64,000 nucleotides of DNA, from positions 620,001-684,000 of the forward strand of contig JBMNLS010000001.1 in assembly GCA_050952935.1 (NCBI GenBank), read 5' to 3'. Both the position numbers and the translations under genes were made by a program. The notes beneath the pieces are model-generated. The model saw nothing but the letters and a program-made list of their open reading frames with translations. It did no database searches and was not told the origin of the DNA. This document shows positions 43,267-52,389 of this stretch, one piece after another. This DNA is from UBA6115 sp050952935. Its GTDB lineage: Bacteria > Bacillota > Clostridia > Christensenellales > Aristaeellaceae. Positions within the stretch are counted from its first letter, which is position 1. The number at the start of each line of letters is the position of its first letter.

Positions 43267-44774
43267 GAATGGTAAAGGGTGTGGCTGCGGACTTTGTGGT
43301 CCTGTCAGCGGTGAAGGTTGTTACTGCCGTTTCAGGCATGCTGACTACAGCCATCTTATCACGCCGATATACCCTGGAGGAATATGGCACCTATTCCCAG
43401 GCTCTGATTCTTGTGGCATTGGTGTCTGCATTGATCCTGTTTGCCCTGGCAGATGCTTCCAACTATTTCTTTAATCGTTCAAACGACCTGAAGGAGCGTA
43501 AGCGCTACATCAACACCATCTTTTTCCTGGAGACGGTTGTTGGCTTGACAGCAGCCTTGCTAGTGGTGGTTTTGCAGGGGGTCATTGTTGGCTATTATGA
43601 AAACGCCAAATTGCTTCCCCTAATTTACATTATTGCTATTAGTCCACTTTTGACCAATTACATTGTGTTGTACCAGGTCCTGCATGTCTCTATAGGGAAC
43701 GCCCGTGCTATTTCTGTGCGGAATTTTATCTGGGCTCTTCTCAAGCTATTTCTGGCTGTGGTGTTGACCACCGTTGATAACAGCGTTTTCTGGATGCTTC
43801 TGGCTCTATTGACGGTAGATGCTTTGTCGGTGCTGTATTATTGGACTGCCTTTTCCAGAAAGTCCTTTTTGGTGCGTCCTTTCAATTTTGATGTCGATTG
43901 CATCAAGCCGATTTTGCGTTTTGCTGTGCCTATGGCTGTCTACACAATTTCTAAGTCTATTGCTCGTGAGATTCCTAAATTGTTTGTTAGTAGATACTTA
44001 GGTGTTGAGGCCTTGGCAATTTTTACTAATGCCTCCAAAGCACTGCCCTTTGACCTAGTGCTAGGTGCTATGATTACTGTGATTATGCCGTATTTTACCC
44101 GGTATGCAAACTTGAAAGACAAATCCAGCATCAGGAATCTCTTGAGATTGTATTTTGAAATTGGCTATATGACAATGTGGATTATGGCGGGTTGTGCCCT
44201 GATAGTGCCAGAGGACATGATAGGTTTCCTATATGGAGACAAATATCTTCCTGGCAGGGAAGTGTTTGTGATTTATATCATTTATGACATAATCCAGTTT
44301 GCAAACCTTTCACTGATTCTCAGTGCCCGAGGAAAAACAAAAACCCTCATCAAAGTTGCATTGGTACTTGTGTTTACCAATTTTATACTAACGTACTTTC
44401 TTACAAGGCAATTGGGAATGCTGGGTGCTGCAGTCGCAACATTGCTATCAGCTGTCATAACGATAACAATTTTGCTAAAGCAGAGTTTTTCAGAGGTTTC
44501 TGTTAAGGTGGCAGAAATTTTTGACATTAGAGTGTTTGGGAATTTTGTCTTAAAAGCAGCATTGGTTTCTGCAGTCGTTGCTATTTTTGCCAGGTTTGTA
44601 TCCCGGAGTTTTAACTCTCATGTGATTCGTTTGTTGGTTGTCTACCCCGTTTTTATGCTGGCCACCTCACTGGTCAACTGGCGGGTGCTAATATCACGTT
44701 TGAAAAATCTGAACTCGCTACGCAGTGAAGATTTTTCAGATCCATCATGGAATGCAAATGACAGTTCGGAGTAG
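43263..44774 (+). CDS. Polysaccharide flippase (Wzx/MATE-like)
   Basis: 503 residues with about 12 to 14 hydrophobic segments and the Wzx-type start ADFVVLSAVKVVTAVSGMLTTAILSRRYTLEEYGTYSQ. It moves the lipid-linked repeat unit to the outer leaflet. It overlaps the fusion gene by four bases (ATGA). Together with the Wzy-like part this indicates a Wzx/Wzy-dependent pathway. Confidence 0.92.
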   Translation: MRMVKGVAADFVVLSAVKVVTAVSGMLTTAILSRRYTLEEYGTYSQALILVALVSALILFALADASNYFFNRSNDLKERKRYINTIFFLETVVGLTAALLVVVLQGVIVGYYENAKLLPLIYIIAISPLLTNYIVLYQVLHVSIGNARAISVRNFIWALLKLFLAVVLTTVDNSVFWMLLALLTVDALSVLYYWTAFSRKSFLVRPFNFDVDCIKPILRFAVPMAVYTISKSIAREIPKLFVSRYLGVEALAIFTNASKALPFDLVLGAMITVIMPYFTRYANLKDKSSIRNLLRLYFEIGYMTMWIMAGCALIVPEDMIGFLYGDKYLPGREVFVIYIIYDIIQFANLSLILSARGKTKTLIKVALVLVFTNFILTYFLTRQLGMLGAAVATLLSAVITITILLKQSFSEVSVKVAEIFDIRVFGNFVLKAALVSAVVAIFARFVSRSFNSHVIRLLVVYPVFMLATSLVNWRVLISRLKNLNSLRSEDFSDPSWNANDSSE

Positions 44775-44801
44775 GCAAAAAAATGAATGGAGGTCTTGAA
44801 A

Positions 44802-46115
44802 ATGAACAGAATGTACGACGACTTGAAGGCTGGCAAAGCTACCCTGTCCCTGGTTGGACTCGGCTATGTAGGTATGCCCATTGCGGTAGCCTTTGCCAAA
44901 AAGCTTAAGGTGATTGGTTTTGACATCAACAAGGAGAAGATTGCGCAATACAAAAGTGGAATCGACCCCACCAGGGAGGTTGGCGATGAGATTATTGCCC
45001 AAACCACTGTTGATTTTACCTCAGACCCCGAACGGCTGAAGGAAGCGAAATTCCATATTGTGGCAGTACCTACTCCTGTCCGGGATGACCATACACCGGA
45101 CTTAACCCCTGTGATTTCTGCCAGCAAAACCTTGGGAAGAAACCTGCTTCCAGGCAGCATTGTGGTGTATGAGTCCACCGTGTATCCTGGGGTGACAGAG
45201 GACATCTGCATTCCAATCCTTGAAAATGAATCCGGGCTCAAATGTGGTGTGGATTTCAAAGTAGGCTATTCCCCAGAGCGCATCAATCCGGGCGATAAAG
45301 TGCACCGGCTTGAAACCATTGTCAAGGTGGTGTCTGGTATGGACGAGGAGTCCCTGGATGTCATTGCCAAGGTATATGAGTTGGTGGTGGATGCCGGGGT
45401 TCATCGCGCTGCGACAATCAAGGTGGCTGAAGCCGCTAAGGTAATTGAGAACAGTCAGCGGGACATCAACATTGCATTCATGAACGAGTTGTCTATTATC
45501 TTCAACAAGCTGGGTATCGATACAAAATCAGTGCTGGAAGCAGCCGGAACCAAGTGGAACTTCCTGAAATTTACTCCTGGCCTGGTTGGTGGACACTGCA
45601 TCGGTGTTGATCCCTACTACCTTACCTACAAAGCTGAGCAAGTGGGTTATCACAGCCAGATTATCCTCTCTGGCCGTCGAATCAATGACGACATGGGCCG
45701 ATATGTGGCAGAGAATGCTGTCAAATGCTTGATTCGTGCTGATCGTCAAGTCAAGCACGCCAAGGTTGCTATCTTGGGTTTTACATTCAAGGAGAACTGC
45801 CCAGATACTCGTAACACAAGGGTAATTGATGTGTACAAGGAGCTTCAGGAATACGGAATCACACCACTGGTTGCTGACCCGCAGGCAGACAAGGGGGAAG
45901 CTCGTCATGAATACGGCATCGAGTTTGTGGACATGGATAGCATCACAGGTATGGATGCTGTGATCCTTGCCGTTGCCCATGATGAATTCAAAGTCATGGA
46001 CATGGCTAGGATGAATGCTTTCTTCAACCTTGGACAAAAAGTGCTGTTGGATCTGAAAGGTTTGCTCGATCGGGATGAATATGAGCAGGCAGACTATCTC
46101 TATTGGAGGCTGTGA
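44802..46115 (+). CDS. Nucleotide-sugar dehydrogenase (UDP-GlcNAc/ManNAc type)
   Basis: 437 residues. The Rossmann motif is VGLGYVGMPIAVAF, VYESTVYPGVTED and SPERINPGD follow, and the catalytic Cys is in GLVGGHCIGVDPYYL. NVAIxEAAK-type dimer residues and a C-terminal UDP-binding domain are present. It oxidises C6 of a UDP-N-acetylhexosamine with two NAD. ATG 44802 has GGAGG upstream. With the next gene it resembles the TviB/TviC pair that makes UDP-GalNAcA, which is inference from gene order and motifs. Confidence 0.9.
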   Translation: MNRMYDDLKAGKATLSLVGLGYVGMPIAVAFAKKLKVIGFDINKEKIAQYKSGIDPTREVGDEIIAQTTVDFTSDPERLKEAKFHIVAVPTPVRDDHTPDLTPVISASKTLGRNLLPGSIVVYESTVYPGVTEDICIPILENESGLKCGVDFKVGYSPERINPGDKVHRLETIVKVVSGMDEESLDVIAKVYELVVDAGVHRAATIKVAEAAKVIENSQRDINIAFMNELSIIFNKLGIDTKSVLEAAGTKWNFLKFTPGLVGGHCIGVDPYYLTYKAEQVGYHSQIILSGRRINDDMGRYVAENAVKCLIRADRQVKHAKVAILGFTFKENCPDTRNTRVIDVYKELQEYGITPLVADPQADKGEARHEYGIEFVDMDSITGMDAVILAVAHDEFKVMDMARMNAFFNLGQKVLLDLKGLLDRDEYEQADYLYWRL

Positions 46116-47089
46116 TGAGGCCAACAGAATTAAGCTTTCCGGCAGGCACCGTTTTCCTGGTCACAGGAGGTGCTGGATTCATAGGTTCCAATCTTTGCGA
46201 AGCTTTGCTCGAAATGGGACACATTGTCCGGTGCTTGGATGATTTGTCAAATGGTTTGCAGTCTAACGTTGATCTATTTGTTGGCAACCCTAATTACACC
46301 TTCATCAAGGGAGATATCAGGAACCTTGAGGTCTGTCTAGCTGCGTGCCAAGGTGTAGACTATGTGCTGCACCAAGCCGCTTGGGGTAGTGTCCCCCGCA
46401 GCATTGAAATGCCTCTTCACTATGAGCAGGTAAATGTCGGGGGCACCCTGAATATGATGGAAGCTGCAAGGCGACAAGGGGTTAAAAAGCTTGTCTATGC
46501 CTCGTCCAGTTCTGTTTACGGAGATGAACCCACCCTGCCCAAGTGTGAAGGCAGAGAAGGCATGTTACTTTCGCCCTATGCCGTGACTAAGAGAAGTAAC
46601 GAGGAATGGGGGCGCCAATATACGCTCCACTATGGCCTGCCTACGATTGGTCTGCGCTATTTCAATGTTTTTGGACGCCGTCAAAATCCAGAAGGTGCCT
46701 ATGCGGCAGTTATTCCTAAATTCCTGAAATTGCTATTAGCTGGAGAACGACCCACGATTAACGGTGATGGTTTGCAAAGTCGAGACTTTACATACATTGA
46801 GAATGTTATCCAAGCTAACCTGAAGGCCTGTCTCGCGCCCGCAGAAGCAGCCGGTCAGGCTTACAACATTGCCTCTGGGGGTAGAGAGACGCTGATTGAT
46901 GTGTATCACGGGCTCACCCATGCATTGGGTGTGGAGATCGAACCTATCTTCGGACCGGCTCGCGCTGGTGATATTAAGCATAGCAATGCTGATATTAGTA
47001 GTGCAGAGAATGCTATTGGCTATCACCCTGAATGGAATTTTGAGAGAGGCATTCAAGCAGCGATTGAGTGGTACAAGCACAATCTCTAA
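46115..47089 (+). CDS. NAD-dependent UDP-sugar 4-epimerase (TviC/WbpP-like SDR)
   Basis: 324 residues of the extended SDR family. TGGAGFIGSNLCEAL is the NAD motif, ASSSSVYGDEP carries the catalytic Ser, SPYAVTKRSNEEW the Tyr-x-x-x-Lys, and LRYFNVFGRRQNPEGAYAAVIPKF is typical of the GlcNAc/GlcNAcA 4-epimerases. AAWGSVPRSIEMP matches the WbpP-type substrate loop. ATG 46115 overlaps the dehydrogenase stop (TGATG) with GGAGG upstream. It is the last gene of the plus-strand run. Confidence 0.9.
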   Translation: MRPTELSFPAGTVFLVTGGAGFIGSNLCEALLEMGHIVRCLDDLSNGLQSNVDLFVGNPNYTFIKGDIRNLEVCLAACQGVDYVLHQAAWGSVPRSIEMPLHYEQVNVGGTLNMMEAARRQGVKKLVYASSSSVYGDEPTLPKCEGREGMLLSPYAVTKRSNEEWGRQYTLHYGLPTIGLRYFNVFGRRQNPEGAYAAVIPKFLKLLLAGERPTINGDGLQSRDFTYIENVIQANLKACLAPAEAAGQAYNIASGGRETLIDVYHGLTHALGVEIEPIFGPARAGDIKHSNADISSAENAIGYHPEWNFERGIQAAIEWYKHNL

Positions 47090-47094
47090 TAGTG

Positions 47095-47466
47095 TCAACT
47101 TAAAATTATCTGTGTATTGGAGCATAAGCGCAATACCCACATAAGTCTTCTCCTAGGCAAGCGGCTCATGTGAGAATTGCTCATATCCAGGAATGACTTG
47201 CTTGAGAGCACAAATGTACGCTTTAGAGCGCTTAAGTGCTCTATAAGGTTTATAAGACTGGGGGGCGGGTCATTCGCTTTCATAAACGCGCAGGCGCGCT
47301 TTTCATTCTTCGGCTCGATCAGCAAATCCGTATCGCCCGACATGCGGCAGTCCGGTGCGGCATAGCAATCCGCCACTGCATATCCCTTGATGAGCAGCGC
47401 AGGAATCCCCGCGTCGTTCATTTTTCCGATCAACCGCAATGTGGAGCATTTCAGCTCTTTCGCCAC
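47095..47466 (-). pseudogene. Fragment of a nucleotidyltransferase-family gene
   Basis: The first about 65 residues (STLRLIGKMNDAGIPALLIKG, RMSGDTDLLIEPKNEKRAC) match the start of an uncharacterised nucleotidyltransferase family, with the DTDLL acidic pair. After KANDPPP the frame is unrelated sequence, so the gene has lost its 3' two-thirds. It follows the 2-epimerase gene on the same strand and marks the broken edge of a second polysaccharide locus. Confidence 0.65.
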
Positions 47467-48611
47467 ACCATCTTATTGACCACGCCCGTATAGCTCTGGA
47501 TGATCTTCACGACCTTGTCAGACACATTCTCATCCACATAATCCGGCACAGGGATGCCGTAATCGCCGTTCTGATTCATTTCCACAGCGGTATCAACGGC
47601 CTGCAGCAGACTCTTTTCATCGATGCCCGCCAAAATAAAGCAGCCCTTGTCCAGCGCCTCGGGGCGCTCGGTGGACGTGCGAATGCACACGGCCGGGAAG
47701 GGATGTCCCTCGCTGATGAAAAAGCTGCTCTCCTCGGGCAGAGTGCCGCTGTCGGACACCACGCAGAAGGCGTTCATCTGCAAACAGTTGTAGTCATGGA
47801 AGCCCAGAGGCTCATGCTGAATCACGCGCTTGCCCAGCTGGAAGCCGCTCTGCTCCAGACGCTTCCGACTGCGGGGATGGCAGGAGTAGAGAATGGGCAT
47901 ATCGTACTTTTCCGCCATCTTATTGATCGCCGTAAACAGCGAAGTGAAGTTTTTCTCGGTGTCGATATTCTCCTCCCGGTGCGCAGAGAGCAGAATATAC
48001 TTGCCCTTCTCCAGCCCCAAACGCGCATGAATATCGGACGCTTCAATCTTTGCCAGATTCTGGTGCAGCACCTCCGCCATCGGAGAGCCGGTCACATAAG
48101 TGCGCTCCTTGGGCAGACCGCAATCGGCCAGATACCGGCGGGCATGCTCGGAATAGGCCATGTTCACATCAGAGATAATGTCCACAATACGGCGATTAGT
48201 CTCCTCGGGCAGGCACTCGTCCTTGCAACGGTTGCCAGCCTCCATGTGGAAGATTGGAATGTGCAGTCGCTTCGCGCCGATGACGCTCAAGCAGCTGTTG
48301 GTGTCGCCCAGTACCAGAACCGCGTCAGGCTGAATGGCGACCATCAGCTTATAGCTTTCCGCGATGATGTTGCCCATCGTCTCGCCCAAATCTGCGCCCA
48401 CGGCGTTCATATAGACCTCCGGATCAGCCAGCTGCAAATCATGGAAGAACACGCCATTGAGATTGTAATCGTAGTTCTGGCCGGTATGGGCCAGAATCGT
48501 ATCGAAGTATTTTCGACACTTCGTGATCACTGCCGCCAGACGAATGATCTCCGGGCGGGTGCCCACGATGATCAGCAGCTTCAGCTTGCCGTTGTTCTTG
48601 AAAGATGCCAT
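47451..48611 (-). CDS. UDP-N-acetylaminosugar 2-epimerase (WecB/FnlC/CapG family)
   Basis: 386 residues from ATG 48611 (two more codons if ATG 48617 is used; the GAGGAG site fits 48611 better). Motifs are LLIIVGTRPEIIRLAAV, HTGQNYDYNLNGVFF, VLGDTNSCLSVIGAKRLHIPIFHMEAGNRCKDECLPEETNRRIVD, LSAHREENID and SDSGTLPEES. The HTGQNYDYNLN and GNRC details are closer to FnlC/Cap5G (2-epimerases of the UDP-FucNAc pathway) than to plain WecB, as judged by recall. It is on the opposite strand to the main cluster. Confidence 0.88.
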   Translation of the reverse strand: MASFKNNGKLKLLIIVGTRPEIIRLAAVITKCRKYFDTILAHTGQNYDYNLNGVFFHDLQLADPEVYMNAVGADLGETMGNIIAESYKLMVAIQPDAVLVLGDTNSCLSVIGAKRLHIPIFHMEAGNRCKDECLPEETNRRIVDIISDVNMAYSEHARRYLADCGLPKERTYVTGSPMAEVLHQNLAKIEASDIHARLGLEKGKYILLSAHREENIDTEKNFTSLFTAINKMAEKYDMPILYSCHPRSRKRLEQSGFQLGKRVIQHEPLGFHDYNCLQMNAFCVVSDSGTLPEESSFFISEGHPFPAVCIRTSTERPEALDKGCFILAGIDEKSLLQAVDTAVEMNQNGDYGIPVPDYVDENVSDKVVKIIQSYTGVVNKMVWRKS

Positions 48612-48632
48612 TTTCATTACTCCTCGTGTCGC

Positions 48633-48701
48633 TCACTGATAGGCATTGTTCTCGATGACAGTGCCCATCTCTATTTCCACTGTTTCCGTTTTGTCGGACA
48701 T
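48633..48701 (-). pseudogene. Possible 3' remnant of a gene upstream of the 2-epimerase
   Basis: A short frame (MSDKTETVEIEMGTVIENNAYQ) ends 15 bases before the 2-epimerase RBS and continues about nine codons upstream to a stop. It may be the tail of a lost neighbouring polysaccharide gene or a chance frame; it is not recognised. Confidence 0.25.
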
Positions 48702-48805
48702 ACGGTTCTCCACCTTGGCGACTGCTCCTTACGCAGACATTGACTTAAACACTGATGATTTTGTCGTAATTCAACTGCATCCGTCTATCACCTTAAAAAT
48801 AGATG

Positions 48806-48982
48806 GAAAATGGTGAGAATATAGATGAAAAGCTGCCGTATCTCAGCAAGTATCTTGGGCATAACAGCATTCATGAGTCCCTGTATTATTACCATCAGGC
48901 GGCGGAAGCATTCAAGATCATCCATGACAGAGACAAAACATCAAACATCGTGATTCCGGAGGTTAAGGACAATGAAGAATAA
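48806..48982 (+). pseudogene. C-terminal fragment of a tyrosine recombinase
   Basis: The frame reads LPYLSKYLGHNSIHESLYYYHQAAEAFK and ends 11 bases inside the next recombinase gene. It has the last catalytic His (LGHNS) and the Tyr region of a phage-integrase-family protein. The rest of the gene is missing upstream. Overlapping, consecutive tyrosine recombinase genes are typical of Tn554-like and RIT-type elements. Confidence 0.8.
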
Positions 48983-50006
48983 AAACAAGGCACCAAACAA
49001 CGAAAAGCTCTTTTTCTCCAGGACTTTACAGTATCTGGACAACTATCTTCCAAGACAACTGGGACGCAGCCCGGAAACGGTTCGTTCTTATCGCGACTCG
49101 CTTTCGGCCTTCAGAAAATATCTTTATGAAGAGAGGGGCATTTCCATAGCAAAATTTACATTTCAGGACTGTACAAAGGATCTGCTTTTGGAATACTGCG
49201 CTTATCTGAAAGAAAACGGGAATTCAGCCGCGACATGTAACGTGAGGCTTGCGGCAATCAAAACATATGTCCAGTATGTATCCGATGATGACATCTCCCT
49301 TCAGTCCATAGCGCTGCAGATTTCCAAAGTGCCCGGGATGAAGATTCCAAAACGGGAAAAGAAACTGGTAACGACCGATGGCATGGCCGCTATACTTGCA
49401 CAGCCAAAGGAAACAAAGATTGGCATACGGGACAAAACCATCATGGTTCTTCTATATGATTCCGCTGTAAGAGTAAGTGAACTCACCGGATTGCGGATCA
49501 ATGACGTGGATTTAAAAACGCTATCGATCCACATCCATGGGAAAGGGAACAAAGAACGTTCCGTTGCAATCAGCGAAAAAACCGCAGCGCATTTGAAACG
49601 GTATATGTCCATTTATCATGCTGACGGATGCCGCCCCGAAGATTACCTGTTCTATACTGTGATCAAAGGCAAAGTTGGTTCCGTTTCTATGAGTACAGTA
49701 GAAAGAATCCTCCAGAAATATGCCGATGAAGCCAGAAAAGAATGTCCTGACATTCCAGAACATGTATATCCGCACCTGTTCCGCACCGAGAGGGCCACAC
49801 ATTTATACAGAGATGGCGTAGATTCCATTATGATTTCCAAGATACTCGGCCACTCCAGTATTGAAACCACCAAAATTTACGCACTCCCGTCTATGGATCA
49901 GATGCGTGAGGCAATGAGTAAGGTTGATATGCCGACCGATGCAGCTGAAAAACCCTTATGGGAAGGTGATGAAGATGAAATGGCAAGGCTCTGTGGTCTG
50001 AAGTAG
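48972..50006 (+). CDS. Tyrosine recombinase (XerC/D-like, element-borne)
   Basis: 344 residues. There is an N-terminal SAM-like core-binding domain (about 15-120). The catalytic residues are visible as Arg in AVRVSELTGL, Lys in HGKGNKERSV, His and Arg in HLFRTERATHLY, His in LGHSSIETT and Tyr in TKIYA. ATG 48972 has GGAGG upstream. It is probably the last member of a multi-recombinase element whose other members were deleted. Confidence 0.9.
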   Translation: MKNKNKAPNNEKLFFSRTLQYLDNYLPRQLGRSPETVRSYRDSLSAFRKYLYEERGISIAKFTFQDCTKDLLLEYCAYLKENGNSAATCNVRLAAIKTYVQYVSDDDISLQSIALQISKVPGMKIPKREKKLVTTDGMAAILAQPKETKIGIRDKTIMVLLYDSAVRVSELTGLRINDVDLKTLSIHIHGKGNKERSVAISEKTAAHLKRYMSIYHADGCRPEDYLFYTVIKGKVGSVSMSTVERILQKYADEARKECPDIPEHVYPHLFRTERATHLYRDGVDSIMISKILGHSSIETTKIYALPSMDQMREAMSKVDMPTDAAEKPLWEGDEDEMARLCGLK

Positions 50007-50013
50007 CATTAAG

Positions 50014-50095
50014 ATTATCCCCAACTTTTGTATGGTAGTCCCTTATATTCAAAGGTTACCGCAGAGGTTGGGGATAATATTTTCTTGGGGATAAT
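50014..50095. repeat. TTGGGGATAAT repeats at the recombinase element end
   Basis: ATTATCCCCAAC (50014-50025) is inverted to GTTGGGGATAAT (50067-50078), and TTGGGGATAAT recurs directly at 50085-50095. The set starts eight bases after the recombinase stop, where such elements often carry their terminal binding sites. Confidence 0.7.
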
Positions 50096-50097
50096 AC

Positions 50098-50123
50098 AAA
50101 AAATCATGAATTCATGATTTTTT
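50098..50123. terminator. Palindromic terminator between recombinase and polymerase
   Basis: A 26-base perfect palindrome made of AAAAAATCATGAA and its complement. It contains the polymerase stop codon; the T runs on both strands suit a bidirectional terminator. Confidence 0.7.
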
Positions 50124-52097
50124 ATACCATTCCGTCTCGTACCCGTCGGCCCGCAGCACGGCTCCCGGAAGCCAAGGCGGCACCCGGCCCATCTGCTTAC
50201 AGATTGCCTGCAAATCCACGCCCTGGCTGGCTTCGATGATGAGCTCGTCATGAATATGCCCGCAGATAAAGCAGTGGCTCAGTGTCCGCATGGCATAACA
50301 CAGGATGTCCCGCGAGATTGCCTGCACAATGTTTTCCACGAATTTCGGGCCGTAACTTTCGATTCGTTCCCATTTTTTCGTCGCGCCGACCCCCTCGTAG
50401 GTGACAGACTCACCGCCGAATTTATTCTCGCCGATCTTCGGTTTCACATAGGCCAGCCGCCTGCCGGACGGAAGCTGAATGAACAGCATGGCGCTCTGGT
50501 AAACGAACCGGATGCCGTGTGTTTCTGTAGCCGTCCGCATGCGGATCGCTGTCTTTACGGCATCATCCACGTCCCACCAGAAGGCGACGATGTTCGGATT
50601 GGACTGCCGCCACGCGGACACCAGCGGCTGGAGTTCTTCCTCTTTCAGCCCCATGTCCAGAGCGCCCATTGCTTTCAGGGCACCGACGCTGCCGCCATAG
50701 CCGAGTGCCAATTCGGCGATTTTGCCCTTCTGCCGGAGGTGGCCGTTCACGCCATGCTTCTCAACGGGCACACCAAACATCGCCGACGCCGACGCGCAAT
50801 AAATGTCGCCATTATTGCGGAAGACTTCTGTGCGCCATGCTTCTCCAGCCAGGTGGGCGATCACCCTTGCTTCGATTGCGCTGAAGTCGCTGACGATAAA
50901 CTTGTATCCGGGTTTCGGCACGAAGGCCGTCCGGATCAGCTGACTGAGCGTGTCAGGCACATCCTCATACAACAGCCGGAGCATCTCATAGTCCCCAGCC
51001 TTCACCAGGCTGCGGGCGGAGGCCAGATCCGGGATGTGGTTCTGCGGCAAATTCTGCAACTGAATCAGCCTGCCAGCCCAGCGCCCGGAGCGATTGGCCC
51101 CGTAGAACTGGAACATGCCACGGCAGCGTCCGTCAGCACATACACAGTTTTCCATGGCGATGTACTTTTTCACGCTCGACCGGGCAAGCTGCTGACGAAG
51201 CTCCAGCGCCTGGGCCAGTTCCGGCGGCGCGGTCTTCAGCAGTTCCTTCACGGCTTTCTTGTCCAGGGAATCCACCTCCACCCCATGATCCGCCAGCCAC
51301 TGCTTCATCTGAGCCACAGAATTCGGATTCTCTAACTGTGTCAGCTTCTGCATTTCAGCGGAAAGCTCATCGCGGGATTGGGCATCCAACTGGATGGCCT
51401 GCTCGACCATCTGCCGATCCAGGCCGATGCCTCTGTCGTTGATCTGCTCGGACAGGTGATATTCCTCCCAGACGGAATCCGGAACCGGAAACTTGGCCAG
51501 CACCTTCTGGATGGACATCTCCACCTCCACATCGCGCTTGTTGTACGCCTTGAAGGTGGCCCACTTGTCTGGCGCATTCTGCGGGCGATTCCAGATCCTG
51601 CCGCCGTTGACCTTCGTTGGCTTGCAGGGCACGGAGAAGTATTTGATCAGCGCCTTGCCCTCTGTCATCTTCTGATCCTGCAGCTTCAGCACAGCGCCGA
51701 CGCCCTCCAGCGACAGTGGCAGGCCAATGTATGCCGACCAGATCAGGGAGCATTTCCACGATGCCGGGTTCAGATAATTGCCGACGCTGTCCTCCGGGAT
51801 GCTGTAGCTGCAGAACAGATCGGGCCGGTTCTTCCGCAGCCACGCCGACAGGCATATCCGCTCAAATGCCGCATTGAACGCCCATTTTGTCACAGACTCG
51901 TCCACGATGGCCCGCAGCACATCCTCCGGGATCTGCTCTCCGCAGGCCATATCGATGACGGACACTTCGCCGCCGTTGACGGAATAGCCGAACAGCAGGA
52001 TTTCAAACTCGGGGTCTTCCGTATATCTGTACACACCGCTCTTGGAAAGATCGGTGCCTGATTTCGTTTCCAGGTCAATGGAGAGATATTCGATCAT
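50112..52097 (-). CDS. Phage family-A DNA polymerase
   Basis: 661 residues. An N-terminal 3'-5' exonuclease domain begins IEYLSIDLETKSGTDLSKSGVYRY. The polymerase part has SGRWAGRLIQLQNLP (motif A side), FIVSDFSAIEARVIAHLAGE with the catalytic Asp, KGKIAELALGYGGSVGALKAMG (O-helix Lys, Tyr) and HIHDELIIEA (motif C Asp). It replicates phage DNA. ATG 52097 has AGGAGG upstream. An intrinsic-terminator-like hairpin lies just before it. Confidence 0.95.
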   Translation of the reverse strand: MIEYLSIDLETKSGTDLSKSGVYRYTEDPEFEILLFGYSVNGGEVSVIDMACGEQIPEDVLRAIVDESVTKWAFNAAFERICLSAWLRKNRPDLFCSYSIPEDSVGNYLNPASWKCSLIWSAYIGLPLSLEGVGAVLKLQDQKMTEGKALIKYFSVPCKPTKVNGGRIWNRPQNAPDKWATFKAYNKRDVEVEMSIQKVLAKFPVPDSVWEEYHLSEQINDRGIGLDRQMVEQAIQLDAQSRDELSAEMQKLTQLENPNSVAQMKQWLADHGVEVDSLDKKAVKELLKTAPPELAQALELRQQLARSSVKKYIAMENCVCADGRCRGMFQFYGANRSGRWAGRLIQLQNLPQNHIPDLASARSLVKAGDYEMLRLLYEDVPDTLSQLIRTAFVPKPGYKFIVSDFSAIEARVIAHLAGEAWRTEVFRNNGDIYCASASAMFGVPVEKHGVNGHLRQKGKIAELALGYGGSVGALKAMGALDMGLKEEELQPLVSAWRQSNPNIVAFWWDVDDAVKTAIRMRTATETHGIRFVYQSAMLFIQLPSGRRLAYVKPKIGENKFGGESVTYEGVGATKKWERIESYGPKFVENIVQAISRDILCYAMRTLSHCFICGHIHDELIIEASQGVDLQAICKQMGRVPPWLPGAVLRADGYETEWYKKS

Positions 52098-52108
52098 GTG
52101 TCCTCCTG

Positions 52109-52143
52109 AAAAAAGGCGGCACCAGTCCTGCCGATGCCGCCTT
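52109..52143 (-). terminator. Terminator-like hairpin directly upstream of the phage polymerase gene
   Basis: On the minus strand GGCGGCA / TGCCGCC with a 13-base loop is followed by six T, ending about 11 bases before the polymerase start codon. It could attenuate polymerase expression relative to the genes upstream. Confidence 0.65.
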
Positions 52144-52147
52144 GTCG

Positions 52148-52327
52148 TTACGCCTGCTCGATGATTTTGTCCAGTGCTTTCTGCTTATCCCTGTGGCGTT
52201 TCACCATTCTGACGATGCTGCGCACGGCGCTATAGATGTTATAGATGAACGCAACAGCGATCAGGATAACGAGGGACTCAAAGGCGAAGGTCACCAGGAA
52301 CATCTTCATAGATTCATATGTGATCAT
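52148..52327 (-). CDS. Small phage membrane protein
   Basis: 59 residues: one hydrophobic segment (FLVTFAFESLVILIAVAFIY), then a basic tail. ATG 52327 is best placed after AAAGGA; in-frame ATGs further upstream lie in a hairpin. It lies between DUF2815 and the polymerase. Function is unknown. Confidence 0.65.
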   Translation of the reverse strand: MITYESMKMFLVTFAFESLVILIAVAFIYNIYSAVRSIVRMVKRHRDKQKALDKIIEQA

Positions 52328-52345
52328 TGTCATCATTCCTTTCAT

Positions 52346-52386
52346 GCCGGGCAGCGGAGCTCATCACTCTGCCGCCCGGCTTTTTT
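52346..52386. terminator. Hairpin between the DUF2815 and small membrane genes
   Basis: GCCGGGC (52346-52352) pairs with GCCCGGC (52374-52380), with six T on the plus-strand side. On the coding (minus) strand it is preceded by the A run, so its role as a terminator there is uncertain. Confidence 0.45.
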
Positions 52387-52389
52387 GTC

